From the NCBI GenBank assembly GCA_021464415.1, contig JAKCWG010000184.1, positions 48,108-112,107 on the forward strand: DNA of 64,000 nucleotides, in the 5' to 3' direction. Origin of the DNA: Lonicera japonica (taxonomy: Eukaryota > Streptophyta > Magnoliopsida > Dipsacales > Caprifoliaceae). The translations under genes were made by a program, and so were the position numbers. This document shows positions 10,601-20,411 of this stretch, one piece after another. Positions within the stretch are counted from its first letter, which is position 1; every line of letters begins with the position of its first letter. The notes under the pieces are model-generated. The model did not search any database, was not told the origin of the DNA, and saw nothing but the letters and a program-made list of their open reading frames with translations.

Positions 10601-13600
10601 TGATCTATATGATGAATTTATCACCTAAACTAAAATTCATTAAAAAAAATCAACCAAAAAGTGGGTGAGATGTTAATAGAAAAACTCAACAGTCAAAAAT
10701 GTATATATTTATATATGTGTATTATCAATTTTTCAATCCGTACACCCCTTCTAGGTAGATTTTTTTTTACGAAATTTGGTGGAGATGATCTACTCATTAT
10801 ATAGATCATCTATACAAATTTTCATAAAATAATTCAACTATTTACTCATCTAAATGGACATCCCTTCATAAAACAATGTTTTGTTTGTAAATTGTTTTGT
10901 TTTGTAACTAAATGAATAAGTATGAGAAATACTAAATTGTTAAAAAAATTAAAATTAAAATTGTAGATCTTACTTGTCCAGTCTCATAAACCTCGAAAGC
11001 CTTGTCACTATCCCACAACCTACTCCACTTCCCCAACTTATCCAATTTTCCTTCACGCACAATTTGCCTACCAAGGTCTCGCAGCTGGTCGTGCATCCTT
11101 AGGATATCATCATCTCCAACTGTTATAAGAGACCTACGTACGAGAACATTAAGCACAATCGTTGGATGAAATCCGCAGTCATCCCACATGTAACAAGGAT
11201 TTGTTTTATTCTGTCCAATGAAGAGACATGCGATATCAAGGAATATCTCTTTTTGTGCATCAGTCAATGGGTCAAAACTCAATCTCAATTTTTTTTGGAC
11301 TTCTTCATCAAGTACGTCTTTTAGCTCTTTAATTTTATATTCCCATAACTCTTTATCTGTCTCACCATATAATGATGACCCTGTAACCTTAAGAACTAAA
11401 GGAAGACCTGCAGCGGTGGATGCAATGCCCTCAGAAAGGGTTTTATAATCTTCTGGGGGATTTTTTCTTCCAAAGGCATGCTTGCAAAATAGCTCAAGAG
11501 ATTCAATAGGGTCTAAATAATCTGGTTGGTAACTTCCAAAAACTTCAAGGTGACCTTCTTCTGTAGTACTTTCAAATGCACGCAGAACCTCTTTGTTTCT
11601 AGTTGTAATGATGATCCTAGATCGTGAACCAAACCATTCCCAACTTCCTGTAAGTCTTTCGATTTGAGACTTATCATTCACGTCGTCAAGAACAATTAGA
11701 ACTTTCTTTCTACCAACAACACCTTTGATTTGTCTGATTCCGTCCATATAATCAGTAACACGAATAGTTCTTGTCTTGAGGATGGCTGAAAGAAGTTGCG
11801 TTTGCAAATGAACTATACCATTGCGGCTTTCTGTTTCTCGGACATCTAGAAGGAAGCTATGACATTCAAAGTGATGTTGGTACTTGTTGTAGATGACCTC
11901 GGCAATAGTTGTCTTACCTAGTCCACCCATGCCATGGATTCCAATAAACCGAACACCGTCACAGTGAATGTTCAGAAGCTTATCTACCTTTTCTATACGA
12001 CTAGGCATTCCGACCAAATATGAATCTTCATGCTTATTGTTTTGCATCAAAATTTCTGAAACTATATCCGTGATGATTGTTACTAGTTGTCCTTCATGCC
12101 TGCAACATATATAATAAATATAAAAGGGATCATAATCTAATTTCTAGAAAAAAAAAATTACCACTCATGGAAAGTTTAATAAATTTTTTAATTAGTCAAT
12201 TTGTAACTGAATCAAGTTTAAAGCCTTAAAGAATACAATAAAGGAAGGAAAGAAATAAACTTAAATTGTGAATATTTTTTTATAATATTGTCCATACTAT
12301 ATATAAAGCAGTAACAACAGTAGTAAAAATTAAAATAGCTCCTCTAAAGTTCCTTAATAGACTGTAATGTACAGTTGAACAATTATTTAACTTTCAATCT
12401 AGAATCATCCAACCCTTAAGTGATGACATCATCACCTAAATCTCATCTATCACTACTCCGGAGATGGGATGAAGGTTATTGATATCTACCTTTCTAATCT
12501 ATTATATGCGTATATATATATATTAGATTAGAAAGCTATAAAAGTAGCATTGACTATATACCTCTAAAAAATATTAAAGGTGCAGAGAATTAGATTTAAA
12601 CTTAACAAATTCGCTTTTCCTGAGTTCCTAAACTTTAGGGTTTTCCATCAATGGAGTTTTCAATTATTTGAGAATTAAAGAGGGAGATGATCATTAATTG
12701 TTTACATAGCAAATTAAGTCTTTCAGTATTTGCTCAACATCACACCTTAAAACAATGGTTATCATGGCTAACAAACATAAGTCAAGGATATGCTTGTGTA
12801 ATAAGGATAATTTCGTTTATGTAGAATTTGTGCTCTTCGACATTGGTTTTTGGGTCTCGGCATGTTTACATTAATATTTTATTGTAAAGTTTCTCAAGGT
12901 GGACCTTTAATAATGTTTATCTAAGCCCGATTTATAATTAGAGGCCCATTTCTTTTGAATCTATAAAATATAAGTGGCCAATGTTCAGACTTAAATGTAA
13001 ATTAAAATGTTTGTTTTAATTAAAACTTTAGAAGTAACCTCTTATTATATTCGGAATGATTTAGAGGCTCTCCTACCTCTTAATGTTTTTAGTGATGTGG
13101 GAATGGTGTAATACCCCGTATTTTATTTTCGTGCCAATTCTCCTCTTAAGCATATTTAAGGCCAAACCTCCGTTGGAGGAGTCGATTTTTGTTCCAGAAC
13201 CTCTATAGTTGATCCAATACTCCTAATAAGTCATTTTAATGATATTAAGTATGCGTGGAAGGTTGGAACCCATTTCGGGAAGCCATTGTTGAATTTGGTG
13301 ACTAACGGTGAAAATTGAACTTTTGCTGAAATGAGATTTTGGCAAACTTTGAGAGGTCATAACTCTCTCATACGAAAATCCAAATGACACCCTGTTTATG
13401 GCCAGAGTTTAATCTATTTCTCCTCTACAATTTTTGTGTTGAGTGCGAGTTGAGATAACATTGTTTCGGGGGTCAATGGGACACGACAAAGTGGGAACAT
13501 TGTGCAGAATTGCTCTGATCGATCAGAGAGGAGGCAGCGGGTTTTTTAACCATTTAAGGCTAGATATTCATGCCCTTTTCTCCCCTTATCTTCCCCATTT

Positions 13601-16600
13601 CGACCCAGCACCATTGGAGGGAGTTAGAGAAAGCTGAGAGCTCATTTTTGGGGAGTTTTTGAAAGATCCTTTGTTATCCATCATCATGACCCAAAAAATC
13701 ACAACCAAATCACCTTCAAATTTTCTTCTTCTTCATCATCTTCTTCAATCCACCATTGCTAGGGCTCAAACTTTTGGGAAAATTCGTGATTGCTTCAGTT
13801 CCGCTCAATTCATCGCTCAACCTTCAAGGATGGAGCTTCAATAAGGTGGGAACACTATTACTTAAACCTCTTTTCAAATTATATTGTGTTATATGTTTGA
13901 TTTCAAATAAAGATTGGGGGTTTTACATATCATCTCTAAGTTATGCTTGTCCATGGGGAATTGGGTGTTTTTCTTTGATTGTTTGGTTGATTTGCGGGTT
14001 ATATAACTTTAATTTGTTAATTATACAACAATTCTCCCATTGTATATAGATGAATATGAAGTTTGGTATAAAACCCATCTGGACGGATAAGTTAGCGGAT
14101 AATTTATAGCAATACATATATATATATATATATGTGAATATATTTATGGGTTTAAACTCTATTTTGATTATTTTACCTCATGTATGTGATATTATTGTTA
14201 TGGTTAAGCCATTAACTAAGTATTACAAGATTTATATGAAACCCACCAGTCCGTACCTATACGAAGAATATTTTGAAATGTGTTTTCGAATGGTTTATGT
14301 ACTGAGATTATATTGAAAAGTTTATATTGAAACTAATTATTATAAATTGTGAATTCCACTTGGCTTGGGGTGGTCAATTATATGATTGTTATAAAAGTTC
14401 CTGAATTGGTGAATATGGTTTATAAGGTTCTTGACTAAGCCACAAAATGGCAAATGTTATGGACTTAGTGGAGATGGCTTAAACGTAATACTAATATGAC
14501 TATGTGACGACTTAATGTTTATATACATATATAAAGAAAATATCTATACGATATCTGTGTATTCTGAGATACATATTTGGTTAGTCTATCTGAACCTTAT
14601 TGAATATATATATATATATATATCTCTATAGATGCGATAGATGTATATTTTTAGTACATATCTTAATTTATACATATAATTTACTTGATATATACTATTT
14701 TCATAAATTATCCTATTTTGAGTGCGGATAGGCACTAATGGTCTATGGGGTTGACTTAGCCTTTGTGGCTACACACCCTGGTCCGCGTAGAGGGATCCCT
14801 CTATATTAGCAGCATACTCTATAATCCTTGTAGAGGGATCCCGCTTTGGGTGCGGCATACTTTATGGTCCAGCTAGGGGGACCGCGCGAGGTGCCATACC
14901 TAGCACATCTTGTAACGACCCGGTCGCACCTTAGTACGATATTGTCCGCTCTGGGTAGCGTCCTAGACAGGCCTCAGCCCCAGGACATCTACCCTCACGG
15001 CTTTGTTTCTGGGAGCTCACGACCAGCTTCCCAGGGGGTCACCCATCCCTGGATTTCTCTGGTCCAAGCACGCTTAACTTCGGAGTTCTCATGGGATCCG
15101 AAGCAAGTGAGCTACCCAAAAGACCTCGTACTTAATTAGCGACCATATCTTACTTATATGGGTCTCCAAGGATCCCCCAACTTCCGGTGTGGGATGCCCC
15201 CTTTGAGCTACCATTCCTCCACACAAGGGAGTACTCATCACTCAGGGCGTCACACATCTAGGTGGTCAACGGGAGGACTCAGCCTTGGGGGCTGCATACC
15301 CTAACCTTGGGGGCTTAGATCGCGATCGCTGTGCACAGTCAGAAAAATTCTAGATGTTGCATCAGGGATAGTTGGATATGAGATAGATGGATGAGAGATT
15401 TTGATTAAAAGATTAGTGCCTACGCTCACTTTATGGTTCCATTTATCGATGATACTATTTTACTAATTATATTTATGATTGATCTTTTATTGGTATTTTA
15501 ATAGTATCTTGATTATACATATTTTATCGTATTTATGGGGTTGGGGTTACACTTAGAATGCGTTGCATATAAAATGGTTTTTGTTACATTGATAAAGTGA
15601 ACTTATGCGTATATAAAGGGTTTTATAGAATTGGAATATGTATATATGTATACATGATAATAACAAAATTACTTCCATTATTATTATGCATTGCACACAT
15701 TGTTTTAAAAGTGTATTACATATATATAACCCTATAGTTCTCACTGAACTCGTGTTTGGCTCACTCTCATTTTTCAACAGTTTTACATGTACTTTCTTAG
15801 GGCGATACGAGTACGGATTAAAACTTCTGATGACCATAAACAGTTGTAGTCGTCCGTGAATGACTTGTAACTTAAAAGTTATATATTAGTACCATTAGTA
15901 TTGTTTGTATCATGAAATTGTATTCATTTCAATTCATATGAGATGTAAGGCCTTATTATTTAACTATTGGGACCTCGTTGGAGGAATTATCTTATATTGA
16001 ACCGTTTTACTTCTATTTGATTAATACTTTACAGATGTGGAGTTAAAATTTTAGATAAACTTATGTCTTATTTTTACAAGGGTTGGTTTCTTGAAAATAC
16101 AAACTTCACATGTCAAAATTTTCTAAAAATGTGGCCTTATATGTAATTTTCTAGTATACAAGTTTTATATCATACATTTTAAACCTGCCGTCGTGTACGA
16201 CACTGTGATTAACCTGGTCCCGAATGTCTAAACTTCATAACAAGATTCGGGGTGTCACAAATGGTTACATAATATCATTTTTATACACAATCCTAACAAT
16301 TTTGCGTATATATTAAAAGATAAGGTAACAGTAAAACAGTCAAAGTAATATATTCAATATCTATTTAGATATTGTGTTGAGACAAAAAAACAAAAAAAAA
16401 TTTAAATTCAAATTTTATACTTCAGATTCAGAATATAAATTTGTACAAGAAAACAAAGGCCACATAAGTTCATCCACTTGTTTTTAAATTTTTGTTTTCT
16501 TCAAACATACTAGCAAAAGAATTATTAATAATTTGAAGATATTATGAATACCCAATATATCTTAAAACTTTCATTCCTCTCTCTATAAATTTTTGTTGCT

Positions 16601-17309
16601 GGAAATAAAACATTTATTTCTGTTTAAATGAAATTAAATAAAATTACTAAACCATGACTACTCCATAGGAAAGGTCGATCCTAACTTATTTTTGTTTAAA
16701 TGAAATAGTGAACACATGAGAAAAAAATTAGGTTATTCTCGAGGGAAAGAACGTTTTTTACTCAAACAAAAGTGGTTAGAGTACGATGTATTACCGGCCG
16801 GTTTCTTTCTCCAGTTCTAATCCTTTTATTTGTCCAACTATTTTTAGTGCGTCCTTCCATTTTTGGATAACCTTTCCATCATAGCGTCGCTTCTTGTGTT
16901 GGCGAAAGGCCTCCTCGTAACTATTAAGCTGATGCTGTACATCGTCAGGTGTAACGTCATAGAAAATAGGTAAAATTTTTTGGCCCCTATTTTCCAAACA
17001 TTGTACCATATGTGCAAGCTCAATGAGACACCATTTCTTAGAGGCGTAGTTTTCGGAGAAGATAGGGATGGAGATTTTTGAATCATTGATAGCTCTGACA
17101 AGTTCAAGGCCGATCTCTTCGCCAATGCGAAGATCATTATCATCCCTAAAAGTGCGAATACCAGCACGAGTAAGAGAGGTATAGAGGAAATCGGTGAAGC
17201 CGTAACGAGTGTCTTGACCACAGAAATTCAAGAATACCTCGTAATCCCCAAATAACGATGGATCTGCTGCAGAGGTAGAGGTAGAGGCAGAGGCTGAACT
17301 ATCGCCCAT
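6474..17309 (-). CDS. TNL-1: TIR-NB-LRR immune receptor, four exons
   Basis: Predicted intracellular disease-resistance receptor of the TNL class. Proposed exons on the minus strand: 17309-16795, 12099-10974, 8089-7772 and 7655-6474, joined in frame at GT...AG sites, giving 547+106+393 = 1046 aa. The order is a Ser/Ala-rich N-terminus, TIR (about 22-165), NB-ARC (about 190-545), a linker/first-LRR exon, then an LRR array. In this family a pathogen effector is sensed by the LRR, the NB-ARC switches nucleotide, and oligomerised TIRs act as NAD-hydrolysing enzymes. All key switch motifs are intact, so it may be functional. Intron 1 (4.7 kb) and intron 2 (2.9 kb) are swollen by transposons that TNL-2 lacks. 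There is no recognisable post-LRR (C-JID) domain, so an unrecognised extra 3' exon is possible. Start codon: the first ATG before the Ser/Ala tract, shared in position with TNL-2. Confidence 0.9.
7656..7771 (-). other. TNL-1 intron 3
   Basis: 116-bp intron with GTCTTT donor and TTCTTACAG acceptor. It aligns along its length with the 118-bp intron 3 of TNL-2 and with the remnant at 5641-5753. Confidence 0.8.
7772..8089 (-). CDS. TNL-1 exon 3 (linker and first LRRs)
   Basis: 318 nt (106 codons, phase 0 at both ends). Acceptor TTTGCAG|GGAACA; donor ATTCAG|GTCTTT. The protein reads GTKKVKAL, then a linker, then LRR-like text PSLRYLTLD and LRNLVILDLSRS, matching the short linker exon that follows the NB exon in TNL genes. 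It is 27 nt longer than TNL-2 exon 3 because of extra residues around GFFWNTKSTRC. Confidence 0.85.
9074..9380 (-). mobile_element. Miniature LTR retrotransposon (SMART-like), 307 bp
   Basis: Two 71-bp direct repeats, 9074-9144 and 9310-9380, are identical by eye, start TGTTAGGAACC and end GCTTAACA. The 5-bp TSD ATTTG lies at 9069-9073 and 9381-9385, and TNL-2 has the empty site at about 48140. Read on the minus strand, the right LTR is followed immediately by TGGTATCAGAGC (9309-9298), a primer-binding site for initiator tRNA-Met, and the other inner edge has the purine tract GTGAGGGAGGG. It codes for nothing and must be moved by another element. The inner part holds a tandem pair of about 50 bp (around 9158 and 9208). 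Its size and anatomy match the SMART class described in grasses. Confidence 0.92.
10543..10867. mobile_element. Foldback MITE in TNL-1 intron 2
   Basis: The ends GAAGGGATGTC and GACATCCCTTC are inverted repeats, with further pairing (GTAAATAGAT against ATTTACTCATC). Inside, about 10772-10823, is a hairpin built on GGAGATGATCTA and TAGATCATC. A homologous copy sits at the same place in TNL-2 intron 2 (49325-49675), so it predates the duplication. I could not define a TSD or superfamily. Confidence 0.6.
10974..12099 (-). CDS. TNL-1 exon 2 (NB-ARC domain)
   Basis: 1126 nt, opened by acceptor GTTGCAG|GCATGAAGG and closed by CAA|GTAAGA. It starts before the first in-frame Met: the upstream codons read HEGQLVTIITDIVSEIL, the usual link from TIR to NB. 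Motifs, with predicted protein positions: P-loop GMGGLGKTT (228-236), RNBS-A around FLLDVRE, kinase-2 LIVLDD (306-311), RNBS-B SRIIITTR, GLPL (403-406), RNBS-D FLDIACLFIG (about 458-467) and MHD (507-509) in RMHDQLRDLGRQIV. Kinase-2 ends in DD rather than DW, which supports the TNL class. No stops or frameshifts. Confidence 0.93.
13107..16259. mobile_element. Solo LTR, Ty3/gypsy type, 3.15 kb including a nested element
   Basis: It starts TGTAATACCCCGTATTTT and ends CGGGGTGTCACA, with TSD AATGG at 13102-13106 and 16260-16264. TNL-2 intron 1 has the unoccupied site (AATGG once, 51740-51744). No internal copy of the ends, no PBS and no gag or pol are seen, so this is one LTR left by recombination between two. 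Without the nested Cassandra-like LTR and its TSD it is about 2.8 kb. The termini and the internal G/C-rich tract with GTAGAGGGATCCC repeats recall long chromovirus (Tekay-like) LTRs, which is a tentative family placement. Confidence 0.85.
14911..15254 (-). mobile_element. Cassandra-type solo LTR carrying a 5S rRNA-like core
   Basis: 344 bp from TGTAACGACCCGG to CAGGGCGTCACA, flanked by perfect TSD CATCT (14906-14910 and 15255-15259). On the minus strand, about 15100 down to 15025 reads as a 5S rRNA gene segment: CGGATCCCAT, AACTCCGAAGTTAAGCGTGC (A box), then GGATGGGTGACC (C box) and CCTGGGAAG. Plant Cassandra TRIMs carry exactly this 5S promoter in their LTRs. It is not a real 5S gene: the ends of the 120-nt RNA are replaced and the region between the boxes differs (AGAGAAATCCAGG). 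The ORF at 14846-15139 lies across it and is spurious. Confidence 0.9.
16795..17309 (-). CDS. TNL-1 exon 1 (TIR domain)
   Basis: 515 nt encoding about 171 residues plus two bases. Residues 2-21 are Ser/Thr/Ala-rich. The TIR begins at DYEVFLNF (22-29), where the usual FRGEDTR motif reads FCGQDTR. Then come GIRTFRDD (about 50-57), GEEIG (63-67), AINDSKISIPIFS (73-85) and WCLIEL (93-98). Glu97 of WCLIEL aligns with the catalytic glutamate of TIR NADases and is present. The donor is G|GTAATA at 16794-16793. Split codon with exon 2: CG+G. The same phase and motif set occur in TNL-2. Confidence 0.92.
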
Positions 17310-17660
17310 GATGGAACCAACGATCTCTCTCTCTCAACTTGTGTGTGTGATCGAAATATTGAGTGATAGAAAGGAGGCTTAATTTTTCTTTCCTGTTTAT
17401 CTCTTTGAAGACCACTATGAATTGACTCAACTGTTCTTGACTTCTTTGCATATAAATTTCTGTTTCAAAAAATATACATATACATATTAACTTTTCTTTC
17501 TAATTGCCAAGAAGGTAATCAGAACTTTCCTCTCGCCAGCCATTCTTGACTTCTATGAAAGCTTGTAGGTTCACAATACTTTCCCGAGGAGAGAAATGGG
17601 CCGGCAATTATTTTGATATTCAAGTCTAAACATGAGTGCTCAATAAAAAATTATATTATG
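17310..17660 (-). promoter_or_regulatory. TNL-1 5' leader/promoter region
   Basis: DNA immediately upstream of the TNL-1 start, with a pyrimidine (TC)n tract and GTGTGTGTGATCG near the ATG. It is conserved in three further places: 22876-23160, 52841-53200 and 54262-54500. Conserved blocks include TTGAGTGATAGAAAG and TTTCTAATTGCCAAGAA. This region probably holds the 5' UTR and core promoter; I cannot pinpoint a TATA box. Confidence 0.5.
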
Positions 17661-19131
17661 GAAAAATAATTAAGTTTTGTTGAGAAGTTAAAAAAATAAA
17701 TTAAATAATGTAGTGTAATAAGATGGTTTTGATCATATATTTATTCTTATTATTAGTATTTTTTTTATTACACCTTTTGTGAAATTTTTATCATTTTTAC
17801 CACCCAAAAAGTTTTATACTATATATATATATAAATTTGTGCGTGCTCTTCTTTTAAAGACCGTTCTTATGTTAATTATCTTAAAGACCGTCCATTTTGA
17901 GGGGATAAACAAATGATTTTTTTCATTAAATTTGGTGGAGCTAGATGATCTATATAATTGGTAGATCATTTTCACCAAATTTCATCAATAAGAAAACTCA
18001 ACTGGAAAGTCAAGACCAATTTCAATTGTCAGAAGTTGTATCAAACTTTTAAATAGGTTTCGAACCTTGGATATGCTATTCATCCACTTGACCACTTAAC
18101 ATTCTTTTTTTATATTATGGTTTGCGTTAAATATATCTGAATAGCACATGCGTCGCATATGCTAATTAGTCTAGTTTATATATTAAGTGTGAGTAAAAAG
18201 TTTTTGATATATACAAAAAATTATTAAATTACCCTCTTGCACTAAAAAAATACTATAAAATAATGTTTTAAAGGAGGTTTAAACTCATTACCAGCATGTA
18301 AGCTCATTTAACTACCACTTAACCAAATGTAATAATATGTTTTAACTTGGAAAAATTACTAACTATTCTATTACACACACATGTAAACCGTAAAGTGTGT
18401 CCTAATTTTAATATAATATATATATACACATGTTTATTGTTAATAGAAAGTATAATATTCTACCACAGTTCTTATACCAACATCAAAACTCAAGGATCAT
18501 AGCAGTCTCATTTACACTATATATGATTAGGCTTTGTGTTCTAATTCAAGAACTAAACAGATGAATTTGTCCATGAAACATGATAGTGATGATTTCTATA
18601 TTGAGTGGACCATCTCTAAAAAAATTCATTAAGAAATTCAAACTAGAATGAGTGTAATAAAATCTTAATAAAAATGTTTGATCATTTTTGGCAATTAAAA
18701 TTTTAGCCAGTCATCTCACCCACTTCTAGAGTGAATCTTGTGACGAAATTTTGTGGAGATGTACATCATAAAGATCATCTCCACCAAATTCATGAAAAAA
18801 ATCATTCATTTAACCCTCGAATTATACCCCACTAGAGAAAATTGGACCGAAGAATAATGGAGAAGAGCCAAGTCTCTCAAAATTTTATGGAATAGTGCTT
18901 TTATCAATTTATTAGTAAACCAATTAATTAATTGGTACGAAAAATACTTTTTATTTCTTATAATAATAATATTATAACTGATCATTTTTTGGACTATACA
19001 AAAATGTATCAATTTAGTCCATATTTATCGTCTTAGCGGTCTCATCTACACTATACTAGGCCGACCTTCTACATTTTATGTGGTTGGACTTCTATTTCTC
19101 TATGAAATTCTATGGAATAATGCCTTTTATC

Positions 19132-19534
19132 CGTAACGACTTAAAATATCTCACATTAGTAGCATAATGGGAAGATCAGTAGTAGATATGTGATGATTAT
19201 GACCCTAAATTACAACTTGGCCAAGCCATTTTATGGGAAAAGTCAGGTGGTTATATATGGTATCAAAGTGGACTCAAAACCGCTACTGCGGGCCGTATTT
19301 GTGTGGCTGACAGTGAGCCAGAATCGTTGGATGTGGCTAGAAAGAGTCAAGAATATTGTTGTGTGTGACACTGACCTAAGGAAGACGTTGGAGATTTAAC
19401 GGGTGAAGATTGTAATGATCCAAAATATCCCACATCAGTGGTGTACTGTGACGATCCTTGGTAGATATGTGAGAACTATAGCCCAAAATCACAACTTAAA
19501 CTAGTCATTTTAGGAGAGAACCCGAGTAGTTGCA
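19132..19534 (+). mobile_element. TRIM retrotransposon (copy in unit A)
   Basis: Two diverged direct repeats of about 124 bp (19132-19255 and 19411-19534) start GTAACGAC/TGTAATGATC and share AAAATATCYCACAT and TAGATATGTGA. Between them, TGGTATCAAAG at 19258-19268 matches an initiator-Met primer-binding site two bases inside the left repeat, and GGGTGAAGAT precedes the right repeat as a weak purine tract. Flanks TTATC and CTATC are a near-match TSD. It is 403 bp, has no coding capacity, and is too small for anything but a terminal-repeat retrotransposon in miniature. Confidence 0.8.
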
Positions 19535-19897
19535 CTATCAATTTATTAGTAAACTAGTTAATTATATAATTGACAGCAAAAATATTTTTTATTTCTTGTA
19601 ATCAAATCCTAACTAATCATATTTTGGACTATTAAGAATTGTATATAATTTAGTCCGTATTCATTGTCAACATCAAAATTAAGGAGCTTAGTAGCAACAG
19701 CGGATTCAGGGATGAGCCCACCTAAGTTGTAGCCTATCTCAAAAAATTTCATATTACTACTACCTACGTGATTAATTCGAATAGTACACAAATAAAAATA
19801 GTTTTGTACGATTTCATCTATGTTTTTATTTCGACAACGAAAAATATGTATAGTGATTGTTTTACCTTTTATTACTCGATCAATTCCTAGGAAATAA

Positions 19898-20411
19898 GGC
19901 CTCGTTTGATTCAGGTATTAGGATCAGTGGGATTAATAATACCAGTATTAATAGTACTGGACTATTAATCATGGTATTAATTTAATACCAATACCCTGTT
20001 TGATTCATGTAGTATTAATACTGGGATATCTCATGCTAATATTAATACCATGTTTGGTTCTTTAACTTGTATACGGAATTATATTTTGGACTAACAATTT
20101 TTTTTAAAAAAAAAAAAATTGTTTAAAAAAAATTTTAAAAAATTTTTTTTTAAAAAAAAAATTATTCTTTTTAAAATAATAATAATATAGTAGTAGTAAT
20201 GACATTTTTGAAAATATATGGTTCATTTTTATTAATCCTGGATAAACAATACCACCTCCCCCCTAGTATTAAATTATAGCACAAAGAGTGGTATTAAGTT
20301 AGTACCGGTATTAGTAATCCCAGCACATTTGTGCGAATCAAACAAGGTATTATAAAAAAAGTGGTATTAATAATCCCATCCCACTTTTTAATACCCGAAT
20401 CAAACGAGGCC
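19898..20411. mobile_element. Tourist-like MITE, 514 bp
   Basis: Terminal inverted repeats of about 45 bp start GGCCTCGTTTGATTC and end GAATCAAACGAGGCC, with 3-bp TSD TAA at 19895-19897 and 20412-20414. The size, TAA/TTA target and GG...CC ends fit PIF/Harbinger-derived Tourist MITEs. Unit B has the unfilled site near 26036-26060 (AAGAAACAAGAAATAATTT). The centre contains long runs of A and T (about 20095-20180). Confidence 0.9.

Larger units (their letters stand above)
8090..10973 (-). other. TNL-1 intron 2 (transposon-bearing)
   Basis: 2.9-kb AT-rich intron that aligns with TNL-2 intron 2 (47175-49784) almost throughout. The main difference is the 307-bp element at 9074-9380. A foldback MITE at 10543-10867 is shared by both paralogues. 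About 8160-8760 contains an internal, diverged repeat of about 230 bp (TTTATTACTATATTTAGATAATTTATAAA blocks near 8357 and 8573), also present in TNL-2. No genes; the ORFs at 9139-9508 lie in the inserted element. Confidence 0.75.
12100..16794 (-). other. TNL-1 intron 1 (4.7 kb)
   Basis: Intron between the TIR and NB exons. About 12100-12310 and 12775-13101 align with TNL-2 intron 1, and the rest after 16260 aligns again. A 3.15-kb LTR (13107-16259) and about 465 bp at 12310-12774 are extra to TNL-1. No gene; ORFs at 13443-15139 and 15553-15859 are in transposon DNA. Confidence 0.8.

Noticed and set aside
12310..12774. A bounded transposon in TNL-1 intron 1 absent from TNL-2
   Set aside because: There is extra sequence with a TTAGATTAGAAAG palindromic stretch, but I could not find matching ends or a TSD; it may equally be a deletion in TNL-2.
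15020..15105. A functional 5S rRNA gene
   Set aside because: Only the central promoter part matches 5S; the RNA ends are replaced and the segment lies inside a TSD-flanked LTR.
14846..15139. 97-codon plus-strand ORF with GC-rich, protein-like text
   Set aside because: It crosses the edge of the Cassandra-type LTR and reads its 5S-like core in antisense; composition, not coding, explains it.
16844..17221. 125-codon minus ORF overlapping the TIR exon (and its twin at 52291-52668)
   Set aside because: Alternative frame of the same exon; the TIR frame carries all motifs.
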